Notes: a model not told the origin generated them from the letters alone. A stretch of DNA of 64,000 nt from Mycolicibacterium alvei (GCF_010727325.1 NZ_AP022565.1:3906001-3970000); one strand, 5' to 3'. Numbered from the stretch's first letter, positions 20,778-29,842 are shown. Numbers and translations: made by a program.

Positions 20778-20826
20778 GGTACCTGGGGGTACCGTACCCC
20801 ATAACCCCGTGGTACCGATCGGTACC
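20778..20826. promoter_or_regulatory. two tandem GGTACC-N4-GGTACC operators
   Basis: 20778-20793 reads GGTACCTGGGGGTACC and 20811-20826 reads GGTACCGATCGGTACC, the second a perfect palindrome. Centres are 33 bases apart, about three helical turns, so two repressor dimers can bind on one face. They sit between the divergent TetR and P450 starts. Confidence 0.65.
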
Positions 20827-20845
20827 AGAACTGGCTGGAGATGGT

Positions 20846-22207
20846 ATGACCGAGCTGGCAGCAGCTGAGACCACCACCGAGAAGTCCACCGCGAGCAGTG
20901 CACCGGGCCGGATACCGCCGCCGGCGCGGTTACCGAAGCCGTTGCAGGCCATCGGCTTTGCCCTGGCCAGGCGCAGGATCATCAAACAGATCGCCCGTCG
21001 TCAAGGCGATGTCTTCCGCCTGAAACTCCCGATCTTCGGACCCACGGTGTTGGTCGCCGACGCCCAACTGGCCAAACAGCTCTTTGCGACCAACCCCGAC
21101 GACGTCGGCAACATTCAGCCCAACCTGAGCCGAATCCTGGGATCCGGATCGGTGTTTGCCCTCGACGGCACCGATCACCGTCGCCGCCGCAAGCTGCTCA
21201 CCCCGCCCTTCCATGGCAAGAGCATCAAGAACTACGAGGCGATCTTCGAGGAAGAGGCGCTGCGGGAATCGGCGAACTGGCCGCAGGGTCAGCAGTTCGA
21301 GACTCTCGAACCGATGATGCGGATCACCCTCAACGCGATCCTGCGCGCGGTGTTCGGTGCCGACGGCGAACAACTCGACGAGTTGCGCCGCATCATCCCG
21401 CCCTGGGTCACCCTGGGCTCGCGCCTGGTCGTGTTGCCCACCCCGTCCCGCAACTACGGTCGGTTCAGTCCGTGGGGCCGGCTGTCCAGGTACCGCCAGA
21501 AGTATGACGCCGTCATCGATCGGCTGATCGAGAAGGTCCAAGCCGACCCGGACTTCGACCAGCGTGACGACATCCTGGCGTTGCTGCTGCGTAGCACGTA
21601 TGAAGACGGATCGGCGATGTCCCGCAAGGACATAGGCGATGAGCTGCTGACTTTGCTGGCCGCCGGGCACGAAACCACGGCGTCGACCCTCGGCTGGGCT
21701 TTCGAGCGGATCAGCCGCCATCCCGAGGTGCTGGCCGAACTGGTGGCCGAGGCGGCCACGGACGGCAACGAATACCGTCAGGCCACCATCCTGGAGGTGC
21801 AGCGCAATCGCACCGTCATCGACTTCTCCGGCCGCCACGTCTACGCACCGTCAATCCGGCTGGGGGAGTGGGAGATTCCACGCGGACACTCGATCATCGT
21901 GGCGCTCTCGCAGATCCAGGAGTCGGAGAAGGAGTTCCCGGATCCGGACCGGTTCGATCCGCAGCGATTCGTCGGAAGTCGGCCCGGCCTGGGGTGGCTA
22001 CCGTACGGCGGCGGTACCCGCCGCTGCGTCGGAGCAGTGTTCGCCAATGTCGAGATGGATGTGGTGCTGCGAACCATCCTGCGGCACTTCGTCATCGAGA
22101 CCACCACCGCACGGGGCGAGAAGGTTCACTCCCGCGGCGTGGCTTACACCCCGGCGGCAGGCGGGCGTATCGTCGTGCATCGCCGGGCCACGCCGCTGGG
22201 AGGCTGA
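20846..22207 (+). CDS. cyp138: cytochrome P450 (CYP138-like)
   Basis: 453 residues. The I-helix oxygen-activation motif AGHETT is at 273-278, the K-helix ExxR at 317-320 (EVQR), and the heme loop GWLPYGGGTRRCVG has axial Cys394. The length and the neighbours (Rv0135c-like TetR and msrA) match M. tuberculosis CYP138. It is a monooxygenase needing ferredoxin or another redox partner, none of which is encoded beside it. Substrate unknown. It ends 4 bases from msrA on the other strand. Confidence 0.88.
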   Translation: MTELAAAETTTEKSTASSAPGRIPPPARLPKPLQAIGFALARRRIIKQIARRQGDVFRLKLPIFGPTVLVADAQLAKQLFATNPDDVGNIQPNLSRILGSGSVFALDGTDHRRRRKLLTPPFHGKSIKNYEAIFEEEALRESANWPQGQQFETLEPMMRITLNAILRAVFGADGEQLDELRRIIPPWVTLGSRLVVLPTPSRNYGRFSPWGRLSRYRQKYDAVIDRLIEKVQADPDFDQRDDILALLLRSTYEDGSAMSRKDIGDELLTLLAAGHETTASTLGWAFERISRHPEVLAELVAEAATDGNEYRQATILEVQRNRTVIDFSGRHVYAPSIRLGEWEIPRGHSIIVALSQIQESEKEFPDPDRFDPQRFVGSRPGLGWLPYGGGTRRCVGAVFANVEMDVVLRTILRHFVIETTTARGEKVHSRGVAYTPAAGGRIVVHRRATPLGG

Positions 22208-22211
22208 CCGC

Positions 22212-22724
22212 TTATCCGGCGGTCTGGCGCCGGGGCAGCTTCCAGCCCGCGCGCGGGAAGTGACAGGTGTAGCCATTCGGGTAATGCACCAGGTAGTCCT
22301 GGTGCTCGGACTCGGCTTCCCAGAAATCGCTCGCCGCAGTCACCTCGGTGACAACCTTGCCCGGCCACAGCCCCGACGCGTCCACATCGGCGATGGTGTC
22401 CAGCGCAACGCGCTTCTGTTCGTCGTCGAGGTAGAAGATCGCTGACCGGTAGCTGGTGCCGACGTCGTTGCCCTGCCGGTCCCTGGTGGACGGATCGTGG
22501 ATCTGGAAGAAGAACTCCAGCAACGCGCGGTAATCGGTCAGCGCTGGGTCGTAGACGATCTCGACGGCCTCCGCGTGGCCGGGATGATTGCGGTAGGTCG
22601 GGTGGTCGTTGCGGCCGCCGGTGTAGCCCACTCGGGTGGAGACCACGCCGGGCTGCTTGCGGATGAGGTCCTGCATGCCCCAGAAGCAGCCGCCCGCCAG
22701 GATCGCTGTCGAATAGTTACCCAT
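22212..22724 (-). CDS. msrA: peptide methionine sulfoxide reductase A
   Basis: 170 residues from the ATG with GGAG 5 bases upstream; an ATG 9 bases earlier has no ribosome site. It repairs methionine-S-sulfoxide in oxidised proteins. The catalytic motif GCFWG has Cys13; [22 protein letters not shown] is the substrate site with its Glu. Single-domain enzyme without a fused MsrB. The start region is 28 bases from a KstR-like operator belonging to the divergent gene. Confidence 0.94.
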   Translation of the reverse strand: MGNYSTAILAGGCFWGMQDLIRKQPGVVSTRVGYTGGRNDHPTYRNHPGHAEAVEIVYDPALTDYRALLEFFFQIHDPSTRDRQGNDVGTSYRSAIFYLDDEQKRVALDTIADVDASGLWPGKVVTEVTAASDFWEAESEHQDYLVHYPNGYTCHFPRAGWKLPRRQTAG

Positions 22725-22752
22725 GTGCTCCATTGTGCCTCGACAAAGGCAG

Positions 22753-22766
22753 TAGAACGTGTTCTA
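22753..22766. promoter_or_regulatory. KstR-type operator
   Basis: TAGAACGTGTTCTA: perfect 6-base arms around GT, fitting the KstR consensus TNNAACNNGTTNNA. It lies 9 bases before the GTG of the SnoaL-like gene, over the expected promoter. KstR represses cholesterol-catabolism genes until bound by a CoA-activated sterol intermediate. Confidence 0.7.
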
Positions 22767-22774
22767 GTCTTGGG

Positions 22775-23281
22775 GTGACGAGCAGCCCGTTCAGCCGCGA
22801 AGAACTCGCCGCTGCCTTCGAAACGTTCGAGCAGACCGTCGACCGGGCCGCGCAGACCAAGAACTGGGATGTGTGGGCCGACCACTACACCGTCGACGTC
22901 GACTACATCGAGCATGCCGTGGGCACAATGAGAGGCCGTGAGCAGGTACGGCCGTGGATCTGGAAGACCATGACCACCTTCCCCGGCAGCTACATGACGG
23001 CCTTCCCGTCGCTGTGGTCGGTGATCGACGAGCCGACCGGGCGCATTATCTGCGAGCTGGACAACCCCATGCGGGATCCGGGTGACGGCACCATCATCAG
23101 CGCCACCAACATCTCGATCCTGACCTACGCCGGCGACGGCCTGTGGTCGCGCCAGGAAGACGTCTACAACCCGTTGCGCTTCGCCTCCGCGGCCCGCAAG
23201 TGGTGCCGCAAGGCCGCCGAACTCGGCACGATCACCGAGGAGGCCGAGGCGTGGATGAAGCAGTTCGGGGGCGGTAAGTGA
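22775..23281 (+). CDS. SnoaL-like/NTF2-fold protein (Rv0138-like)
   Basis: 168 residues from GTG 22775. An NTF2-like cone fold is suggested by the single-domain length, the N-terminal helix (AAFETFEQTVDRAAQTKNWDVWADHY) and the strand pattern that follows. Members isomerise or hydrate polycyclic substrates or act as accessory proteins. It is followed, with a 4-base overlap, by an epimerase-like gene and is preceded directly by a KstR-type operator, so a role in sterol breakdown is likely. The order matches Rv0138-Rv0139. Confidence 0.78.
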   Translation: MTSSPFSREELAAAFETFEQTVDRAAQTKNWDVWADHYTVDVDYIEHAVGTMRGREQVRPWIWKTMTTFPGSYMTAFPSLWSVIDEPTGRIICELDNPMRDPGDGTIISATNISILTYAGDGLWSRQEDVYNPLRFASAARKWCRKAAELGTITEEAEAWMKQFGGGK

Positions 23282-24294
23282 GCGCCAAACTGGTCATCGG
23301 GGCCAACGGCTTCCTGGGATCCCATGTATTGCGGCAATTGGTCGCCGCCGATGACGGGTCCGAGGTCCGGGCCATGGTGCGGCCGAACGCCAACACCATC
23401 GGGATCGATGACCTGCCGGTGAAGCGGGTGATCGGCGATGTCTTCGACACCGAGGCCCTGCGCGAGGCGATGAGCGGCTGCGACGTCGTCTACCACTGTG
23501 TCGTCGATGCCCGCGGTTGGTTGCGCGACCCGGCGCCGCTGTTCCGCACCAACGTCGAGGGCACCCGCAACGTGCTGGACGTGGCGGCGGAATTCCCCGA
23601 GCTCCGAAAGTTCGTCTACACCAGCAGTTACGTCACCGTCGAACGCAAGCGGGGACAGCGGTCCACCGAGGACGACATCGTAGATGTGTCCAAGGTGACG
23701 CCGTACGTGCGCTCGCGGGTACAGGCCGAAGATCTGGTGCTGCAGTACGCGCGCGACCGCGGGTTGCCCGCCGTCGCGATGTGCGTGTCCACCACGTACG
23801 GCAGCGGCGACTGGGGCCGCACCCCGCACGGTGCGATCATCGCCGGAGCCGCGTTCGGCAAACTGCCGTTCGTGATGAGCGGGATCGACGCGGAGTCCGT
23901 TGGCATCGACGACGCCGCCGAGGCCCTGCTGCTCGCCGCCGACCGAGGCACTCCCGGTGAGCGCTACCTGATCTCGGAGAAGATGATCAGCAACGCCGAG
24001 GTGGCCCGACTGGCTGCCGAAGCCGCCGGTGTGGCACCGCCGCAGCGGTCGATTCCGCTGGCGCTGTCCTATGCGATGGCCGCCGCGGGCACCCTCAAGG
24101 GCAGACTGCGCGGTACCGACGAACAGTTGTCGCTGGAATCCCTGCGACTCATGCGGGCCGAAGCCGAGCTCGACCACTCCAAGGCCGTGCGTGAACTCGG
24201 TTGGCAGCCAAGGCCGGTCGAGGAATCGATCGCCGAGGCGGCGAAGTTCTGGGTCGGCCTGCGCGCCGCCAAGCGTGCGCGCAAAAGCAGCTGA
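23278..24294 (+). CDS. NAD(P)-dependent epimerase/3-beta-HSD-like oxidoreductase (Rv0139-like)
   Basis: 338 residues of the extended short-chain dehydrogenase type. GANGFLGSHVLRQL is the Rossmann dinucleotide loop. The usual Tyr-x-x-x-Lys is not in its standard form: the segment reads YVRSRVQAEDL after VTP, where YxxxK would be expected, so catalysis may differ. It overlaps the SnoaL-like gene (GTGA) and is probably in the KstR regulon. Hydroxysteroid-type substrate is inference from context. Confidence 0.8.
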   Translation: MSAKLVIGANGFLGSHVLRQLVAADDGSEVRAMVRPNANTIGIDDLPVKRVIGDVFDTEALREAMSGCDVVYHCVVDARGWLRDPAPLFRTNVEGTRNVLDVAAEFPELRKFVYTSSYVTVERKRGQRSTEDDIVDVSKVTPYVRSRVQAEDLVLQYARDRGLPAVAMCVSTTYGSGDWGRTPHGAIIAGAAFGKLPFVMSGIDAESVGIDDAAEALLLAADRGTPGERYLISEKMISNAEVARLAAEAAGVAPPQRSIPLALSYAMAAAGTLKGRLRGTDEQLSLESLRLMRAEAELDHSKAVRELGWQPRPVEESIAEAAKFWVGLRAAKRARKSS

Positions 24295-24356
24295 ACACCG
24301 CGCCGTGAGGTGTTAAGCCACTGGGCGGCAAGCGTATTGCGGCCTAACCTGGCGAT

Positions 24357-25175
24357 ATGACCGACAAGCTGAAAGTCGACCTCACCGGGGCGCCGCAGAC
24401 CATGTTGGCGACGTTCTACGCCAAGGCGCTCGACGCCGGGATGCCCAATCCGATCCTGGGCGACCAGCTGGCCAAGGAGATCGCCGACCGCATCGACTAC
24501 GACTGGAGCCGTACCTCGATCACCGAGGCGACGTCACCGTCGGTGACCACCCGCAGCGCGCACTTCGACCGGTGGACCCGCCAGTTCCTGGCGGTGCACC
24601 CCGAAGCCGTGGTGTTGCATCTCGGGTGCGGCCTGGACGGCCGCTTCTTCCGGCTGCAGCCGGGTCCCGGAGTCGAGTGGTACGACGTCGACTACCCCGA
24701 CGTCGCGCACCTGCGTGAACAGCTCTACCCGCCGGCCGAGCACTATCACGTCGTCGCCGCCACGGTGACCGACCCGGCATGGTTGCGTGACATTCCCGCG
24801 GACCGGCCGACCCTGATGATCGCCGAGGGAATCACGATGTACCTCACCGAGCACGACGGGGTGGCACTGCTGCGCCGCATCGTCGACGGATTCCCTTCCG
24901 GGGAACTGCAATTCGATGCGTTCAACACGCTCGGTATCAAATCGCAGTGGAGCAACACGGTTGTCCGTCGCTCCGGCGCCAAACTGCATTGGGCGATCAA
25001 CGAAGCCGAGGACATCCTGGGTGCGGTGCCGGGCACCAGGCTGCTGGCCCGGACCTCGCCCTTCGACGATTCGGTGTTCAACACGCTGCCCTGGTACTAC
25101 CGGATGATGCTGGCCGTCATGAAACCTGTGCCGGTGCTCCGATACATGGCGCAGTATCACCGATACGCATTCTGA
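24357..25175 (+). CDS. SAM-dependent methyltransferase, LCMT/TcmP family
   Basis: 272 residues. VVLHLGCGLDGRFFR is the SAM motif in the form used by leucine-carboxyl-methyltransferase-like enzymes, followed by YDVDYPDVAHLREQ and MIAEGITMYL, all hallmarks of the family. Mycobacteria have many such genes; some methylate polyketides or small acids. It stands alone, 62 bases after the epimerase, with TAACCT just upstream as a possible -10 box. Substrate unknown. Confidence 0.85.
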   Translation: MTDKLKVDLTGAPQTMLATFYAKALDAGMPNPILGDQLAKEIADRIDYDWSRTSITEATSPSVTTRSAHFDRWTRQFLAVHPEAVVLHLGCGLDGRFFRLQPGPGVEWYDVDYPDVAHLREQLYPPAEHYHVVAATVTDPAWLRDIPADRPTLMIAEGITMYLTEHDGVALLRRIVDGFPSGELQFDAFNTLGIKSQWSNTVVRRSGAKLHWAINEAEDILGAVPGTRLLARTSPFDDSVFNTLPWYYRMMLAVMKPVPVLRYMAQYHRYAF

Positions 25176-25193
25176 GAGCGCGGTCGAATAAAC

Positions 25194-25205
25194 CGTCACG
25201 TGACG
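25194..25205. promoter_or_regulatory. perfect 12-base palindrome
   Basis: CGTCACGTGACG, in the 213-base gap before the AraC-type gene and 19 bases after the methyltransferase stop. It could be a binding site for an unknown dimeric regulator. There is no other support. Confidence 0.3.
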
Positions 25206-25388
25206 TATTGTTGCGTGGGTTCAACGTCGGCCGCCGAGAGCCTTATTTCCCCGGTGCGGTACCTCTGCGCCCCCTGTCTCCGCGACCCCTCTACCACCGC
25301 ATCCTTGCTGCAGCCTTGACCATAGACCGACGGTGGGGGCAATGCTTATCCTCAGGAGACATCTTTCTGATCATTTGGAGCCACCGAC

Positions 25389-26405
25389 ATGGGGAATCGC
25401 GAGGTGCAGACTCGGTACGCCGCGCTCACCGGGTTCTTGCAGGTCGCCGGCGACATCGGGGTGGATGCCGGAGAGTTGTTCGCCCGGTCCGGGTTGGACC
25501 TGGTCGGACTCACGCAACCGGACCGGTGGGAGTCGGCAGAGGCTGTCGCCGGCCTGCTCGAGGACGCTGCGGCGTGTTCCGGGATCGACGACGTGGGCTT
25601 GCGTCTGGCCGAGAACCGGCACCTGACCAATCTCGGACCGATGGGTCTGGTGATCCGGGACGAACCACGGCTTCGCGACGCGGTGCAGACCCTGATCCGC
25701 TACAGCCACATGCTCAACGAAGGACTGCGAATTCGAGTTGTCGAAGCCGACGAGATCACGACGATCCGTTTGGACTTGAATGTCGGAGGATCAAGGCCGC
25801 CAAGGCAATCCATCGAGCTGGCGGTCGCAACGTTGGTCGCGATACTGAACGATCTCGTCGGCGAGAGCTGGTACCCACTCGCCACCTATTTCAGCCATTC
25901 TCGACCCCTCGACATCGACCGGCATCGACGAATACTCGGCGACAATCTGTGCTTCGACCGTGATTTCAACGGCATCGTGATGCGCTCGGCCGATCTCGAC
26001 ATCAGCAATGCGCTGGCCAACCCGTCTTTCCTGTCGTATTCGCAACAACTTCTCAAGCCTGCGACTGACTCGTCGGATGCGGCCATCGTCAATCGCACCC
26101 GTGAGGTCATCGAGCTGCTGTTGCCTGCCGGACGATGCACCGTCGACCACGTCGCACGAAGCCTCGGTACCAACAGGCGAACGCTTCACCGGCAACTTCA
26201 CAGCGCCGGAACGACATTCACCGAACAGCTCGATACCACCCGGGTCGAGCTCGTCAGACACCTGCTCACCAATCCAAGCAACTCACTCACCGACATCTCG
26301 GTGATGCTGATGTTCTCGACACCGGGGAACTTCACGCGCTGGTTTCGGCAGCGTTTCGGCGTTGCTCCGCGTGCATGGCGCCAACAACAAGCCGCGCTGA
26401 AATGA
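25389..26405 (+). CDS. AraC-family transcriptional regulator
   Basis: 338 residues, ATG start. The N-terminal 190 or so residues are the arabinose-binding-like domain of the OruR/ArgR-type group (LFARSGLDLVGLTQPDRW near 30-48). The C-terminal 100 residues hold the two helix-turn-helices: VARSLGTNRRTLHRQL and ISVMLMFSTPGNFTRWF with the conserved Phe-Arg ending. No neighbour is an obvious target, so the ligand is unknown. The gene has its own 213-base promoter region. Confidence 0.87.
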   Translation: MGNREVQTRYAALTGFLQVAGDIGVDAGELFARSGLDLVGLTQPDRWESAEAVAGLLEDAAACSGIDDVGLRLAENRHLTNLGPMGLVIRDEPRLRDAVQTLIRYSHMLNEGLRIRVVEADEITTIRLDLNVGGSRPPRQSIELAVATLVAILNDLVGESWYPLATYFSHSRPLDIDRHRRILGDNLCFDRDFNGIVMRSADLDISNALANPSFLSYSQQLLKPATDSSDAAIVNRTREVIELLLPAGRCTVDHVARSLGTNRRTLHRQLHSAGTTFTEQLDTTRVELVRHLLTNPSNSLTDISVMLMFSTPGNFTRWFRQRFGVAPRAWRQQQAALK

Positions 26406-26666
26406 CGGCATGGCGGTCATCGAGTTTGCTGGACGCTCGATGGTGAACGAGACCACGATCATTTGACCCGCGCGAAGAGTTGAGTCGCACACCCGCTGAA
26501 TCGGCGGCTCCGGCCGCCGTCGATTTTCGCTCAAATTTTCAATGCTCTGACCTGCGAATATAGCGGGTGGCGCAGATCGCTTCGTTGGACTCGAGTGCTA
26601 CTAACCGGTAACTAGGGAGTATGTTGTCCCGGTCACGTCCCGTCTCGGTCGGCAAGGAGCCGCTCA

Positions 26667-28028
26667 ATGTACGTAGCTGTACAACCCAACAGTTCAGATC
26701 AACGCAAGTCCAAGGGCATCGCGCTGGTCGGCGCAACTGCTATCGCCGCAGCATCCATCGGGTTGTTGCCGCATGCGACTCAGCTCCCCGATCCCGTCAA
26801 GGTGAGCAGTGCGGCCACACAACTCGTGGCGCAGGTGAATCCGTTCGAAACCCTGATGGATGCGCTGCAGGTGACCGCTGCCAACCTGCAGACGGTCGCC
26901 AACAACTGGCAGGCCCGGCCGGCCCCGCTCGCACAGCAGGTCGCGGCCAACTGGATCAGGTACGCCACCATCGTCACCACGTCGATGACCTCCGAGATCT
27001 CCACCATCGACCGGATCGCGGGTCAATTGACCGACCCCGCATTCGTTGATGCACTCGTCAGCAACATCCAAGAGGGCAACATCGAGACGGCCTGGAGGTC
27101 TATTCACAGCAAGCTGGTCAGCGCCGGATTCCTGTTGGTCGGACCGCTGACCAATATTGCCAACATTCCGGCGTACATGCTGACGAACATGGCCGCGGCG
27201 ATAAAGGTATTGGCCGGTAGCGGTTTGAGCGCTGTCGGCACGGGAGGACTCTCCGCCCTCCTCGGTACCGGCGCGGCCTTCGCCGAAGGACTGCAGGGTG
27301 TGGTCGACTCCGCCAAGGAGGGTGACGCGTTGGGTGCGCTGAGCAATGCGGCAAACATTCCTGGCTTGTTGGTCGAAGATGTACTCAACAACCCGACCGG
27401 GGGCCTCCTGAGCCCGACCGGATTCCTCGGCCAGATGACCACGCGCATCCCCCAGCTGATCGCGGCAGGCGTCGTTGCGCCCGGAGCGCAGAACATCTTC
27501 AAGGATGGAACCCTGGAGGCCGGGTTGGCTGCCCTGTCCGCAAGCGTCGACAAACTCGTCGCCGCGATCGGTGCGGGATTGAATCTTCCGACCGGCGCAA
27601 CCGCCGCGCTGAACACCGAGTCGGCTCCCAAGGCCATCACCGCCAAGGCTCCAGCCGTCAATGCTCCATCGGATCCGGCATCGGTGCCCGCACTGACCGC
27701 ATCTGCGACCAACGCGGTGACGCTCGACGTCAAGGCCGATACCGCCACCGATGACGCACCGCGCGCTGCCACCAAGGTCGCGGCAGACCCGGCCGTCAAA
27801 TCGCCTGTGCTTAAGGTTGATTCGCCGGCAGCCGACAAGGCTGGGTCGGCATCCAAGCCGCATGTGAGTGCGACACCGGCCGGTAAGTTGGCGGCCAAGT
27901 TGAAGTCCCAGGTGACGGACAAGGTCAAGGCCAAGTTCGGTGACCGTACCGGATCTTCGGCGTCGGATGCGCCGAGCAAGAAGCCGGGTAGCGCCGCCAA
28001 CGCCTCCAAGTCGAACGACAGCGAGTAG
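26667..28028 (+). CDS. exported Ala-rich protein with Lys/Ala-rich tail
   Basis: 453 residues. The N-terminus (MYVAVQPNSSDQRKSKGIALVGATAIAAASIGLL) is a long signal or anchor segment. The middle, to about residue 310, is Ala/Leu/Gly-rich and predicted helical with several mildly hydrophobic stretches. The last 140 residues are low-complexity, rich in Ala, Lys, Ser and Asp, ending in SNDSE. This resembles mycobacterial conserved exported proteins sometimes loosely annotated as PE-PGRS-like, but no PE or PPE motif is seen. Function unknown. It has its own terminator. Confidence 0.7.
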   Translation: MYVAVQPNSSDQRKSKGIALVGATAIAAASIGLLPHATQLPDPVKVSSAATQLVAQVNPFETLMDALQVTAANLQTVANNWQARPAPLAQQVAANWIRYATIVTTSMTSEISTIDRIAGQLTDPAFVDALVSNIQEGNIETAWRSIHSKLVSAGFLLVGPLTNIANIPAYMLTNMAAAIKVLAGSGLSAVGTGGLSALLGTGAAFAEGLQGVVDSAKEGDALGALSNAANIPGLLVEDVLNNPTGGLLSPTGFLGQMTTRIPQLIAAGVVAPGAQNIFKDGTLEAGLAALSASVDKLVAAIGAGLNLPTGATAALNTESAPKAITAKAPAVNAPSDPASVPALTASATNAVTLDVKADTATDDAPRAATKVAADPAVKSPVLKVDSPAADKAGSASKPHVSATPAGKLAAKLKSQVTDKVKAKFGDRTGSSASDAPSKKPGSAANASKSNDSE

Positions 28029-28060
28029 TCACTCGTCGACGGGTTCCCGTTCGAAAAGCG

Positions 28061-28094
28061 AAGAGGGGCGGCCCTTCCGGGCTGCCCCTCTTTT
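28061..28094 (+). terminator. intrinsic terminator, possibly bidirectional
   Basis: A 13-base stem (AGAGGGGCGGCCC with one mismatch against GGGCTGCCCCTCT) around TTCC, followed by TTTT. It lies 32 bases after the exported protein gene and 12 bases before the end of the convergent small secreted gene, so it can serve both. Confidence 0.85.
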
Positions 28095-28106
28095 GCTGTC
28101 GAGATC

Positions 28107-28325
28107 TCAGCGACCGCTGTGGCGAACAGTGGTGTCCACCTTGGGTGCGGTGGCCTTGGGGTGGATCTGGTTCAGCCAGTCGAGGTGGTCGACACCCGCG
28201 GAGATGGTGACGCTGCTGGGGGCGGCGACGTGAGCGGGCTCAGTAGCCAAGGCCGGTGCGGCCAGACCCAGGACGGCTGCACCCAGTCCGCTGGCGGCGA
28301 TGACGGCGAATCCGAACTTCTTCAT
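28107..28325 (-). CDS. small secreted protein, 72 residues
   Basis: A clear signal peptide MKKFGFAVIAASGLGAAVLGLAAPALA, cleaved after residue 27, leaves a mature peptide of 45 residues. GAAG-CAGGAA precedes the ATG. The mature part has VDHLDWLNQIHPKATAPKVDTTV, a stretch I recognise from short mycobacterial exported proteins without known function. The second copy of the 46-base upstream element is 39 bases from the start. Confidence 0.8.
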   Translation of the reverse strand: MKKFGFAVIAASGLGAAVLGLAAPALATEPAHVAAPSSVTISAGVDHLDWLNQIHPKATAPKVDTTVRHSGR

Positions 28326-28363
28326 TTCCTGCTTCTTCCTGTCTCATGCGGTTATGACTGTCT

Positions 28364-28409
28364 AAACCGCAAGCTCAGGGTGGTAATTTCCGGTGGCAGA
28401 AATTGATCG
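28364..28409. repeat. shared 46 bp upstream element, copy B
   Basis: Ungapped match to 13452-13497 at 37 of 46 positions. As there, it lies just upstream of a minus-strand gene for a small secreted protein, at nearly the same distance. The strongest part is TGGCAGAAATTGATCG. Confidence 0.55.
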
Positions 28410-28428
28410 ACTCATGGCAGAAAGAAGT

Positions 28429-29823
28429 ATGTTCAGGCACAATCCTGCCGTGCCCACCACGGTCAACGGTCAGGTCTCCCACTGGTTCGACGAGTTGCCG
28501 GCTTCCCGGCCCGTACTACCCGGCGACCGCGACGCCGACGTGTGCATCGTCGGTGCGGGATACACCGGACTGTGGACCGCCTACTACCTCGCCAAGGCCG
28601 ACCCGTCGCTGCGGATCACCGTGCTGGAGGCCCGGTTCGCGGGTTTCGGAGCTTCGGGCCGCAATGGTGGCTGGCTGTCGGGCCTGGTGCCCGGTGACCG
28701 GCACCGGATGGCCGAAGCGCACGGCCGCGACCGCGTGCTGGCGTGGCAGCAAGCCCTCAATGAGGCTGTCGATGAGGTCATCGCGGTGGCGGACCGCGAG
28801 GGGATCGACGCCGGGGCGGTGAAGGGCGGCACCCTGGAGATCGCCCGCAACCCTGCCCAGGCCGTCCGGTTGGCGGCAGCGATCGCCGAGGAGCGGTCGT
28901 GGGGTATCGACGTGGCGGAGCTGACGAAAGACGAAGCGGCCGAGCGCATTCGATTCAAAGGCGTGGTTTCCGCCTACCACACTCCGCATTGCGCCCGGAT
29001 CCAGCCGGCCCGACTGGTTCGAGGGGTGGCCGAGGCGGCGGAACGCCATGGTGTGACGATCTACGAAGACACCCCGGTCACCGAGATCGCGTCGGGCCGC
29101 GCCGTCACAGCCCGCGGCACGGTGCGGGCGCCGATCATCCTGCGTGCCACCGAAGGCTTCACCTCGGCGCTGCCGGGCCTGCGTCGCACGTGGCTTCCGA
29201 TGAACAGCTCGATGATCGCCACCGACCCGATCCCGGACGCATTGTGGGACGAAATCGGTTGGCAAGGAAGGGAAACCGTGGGGGACAGTGCCCATGGCTT
29301 CTTCTACGCGCAGCGCACGGTCGACGATCGCATCGCCATCGGCGGACGCAGCGTCCCTTACCGGTTCGCGTCGCGAACCGATGTCGACGGGCAGGTGCCT
29401 GCCCGCACCGTTGCGCTGCTCACCGACGTGCTCCACTCGATCCTGCCGCAGGTGCGCGACATACCGATCGCCCATGGTTGGTGCGGGGTGCTGGGCGTCC
29501 CGCGCGACTGGCAGGCGGGTGTCGTCTTGGACCACGCCAGCGGATTGGGCTGGGCCGGCGGCTATGTCGGGCACGGGGTCACCGCGACCAACCTCGCCGG
29601 GCGCACCCTGGCCGACCTGGTACTGCGTCGCGATACTCCCCTTACCGAGCTGCCGTGGGTCGGGCACCGATCACGTAACTGGGAGCCCGAGCCGCTGCGC
29701 TGGCTCGGGGTGCGCGGCCTCTATGCCGCCTACAAGCTGGCCGACAAGCACGAGGCCGGAGGGCGGGCTCGAACCTCGCCGATTGCCGGCGTCGCCGACG
29801 TCATCACCCGAAAGCCGCATTAG
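28429..29823 (+). CDS. FAD-dependent amine oxidoreductase (DAO family, PuuB-like)
   Basis: 464 residues from ATG 28429 (AGAAAG 5 bases upstream); a GTG at 28393 would add 12 residues coded by the shared DNA element and is less likely. DVCIVGAGYTGLWTAYYLAK is the FAD-binding Rossmann loop, ARFAGFGASGRNGGWLSG the second FAD contact. HGWCGVLGVPRDWQ and GYVGHGVTATNLAG close the C-terminal FAD site. This is the family of gamma-glutamylputrescine oxidases. The amine substrate is unknown, and no other polyamine genes are adjacent. Confidence 0.87.
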   Translation: MFRHNPAVPTTVNGQVSHWFDELPASRPVLPGDRDADVCIVGAGYTGLWTAYYLAKADPSLRITVLEARFAGFGASGRNGGWLSGLVPGDRHRMAEAHGRDRVLAWQQALNEAVDEVIAVADREGIDAGAVKGGTLEIARNPAQAVRLAAAIAEERSWGIDVAELTKDEAAERIRFKGVVSAYHTPHCARIQPARLVRGVAEAAERHGVTIYEDTPVTEIASGRAVTARGTVRAPIILRATEGFTSALPGLRRTWLPMNSSMIATDPIPDALWDEIGWQGRETVGDSAHGFFYAQRTVDDRIAIGGRSVPYRFASRTDVDGQVPARTVALLTDVLHSILPQVRDIPIAHGWCGVLGVPRDWQAGVVLDHASGLGWAGGYVGHGVTATNLAGRTLADLVLRRDTPLTELPWVGHRSRNWEPEPLRWLGVRGLYAAYKLADKHEAGGRARTSPIAGVADVITRKPH

Positions 29824-29842
29824 CCCTGGGCGGGGTGGCCGA

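Noticed and set aside
26694..27863. 389-codon minus-strand frame opposite the Ala-rich exported protein
   Set aside because: Shadow frame: Arg/Gly/His-rich, no ribosome site, and the plus frame has a signal peptide and terminator.
28393..28410. Shared MAEIDR start of the genes at 13481 and 28393 as a sign of related proteins
   Set aside because: The likeness continues upstream into non-coding DNA and ends after six codons, so it reflects the shared DNA element; the proteins are unrelated and the 28393 start is probably not used.
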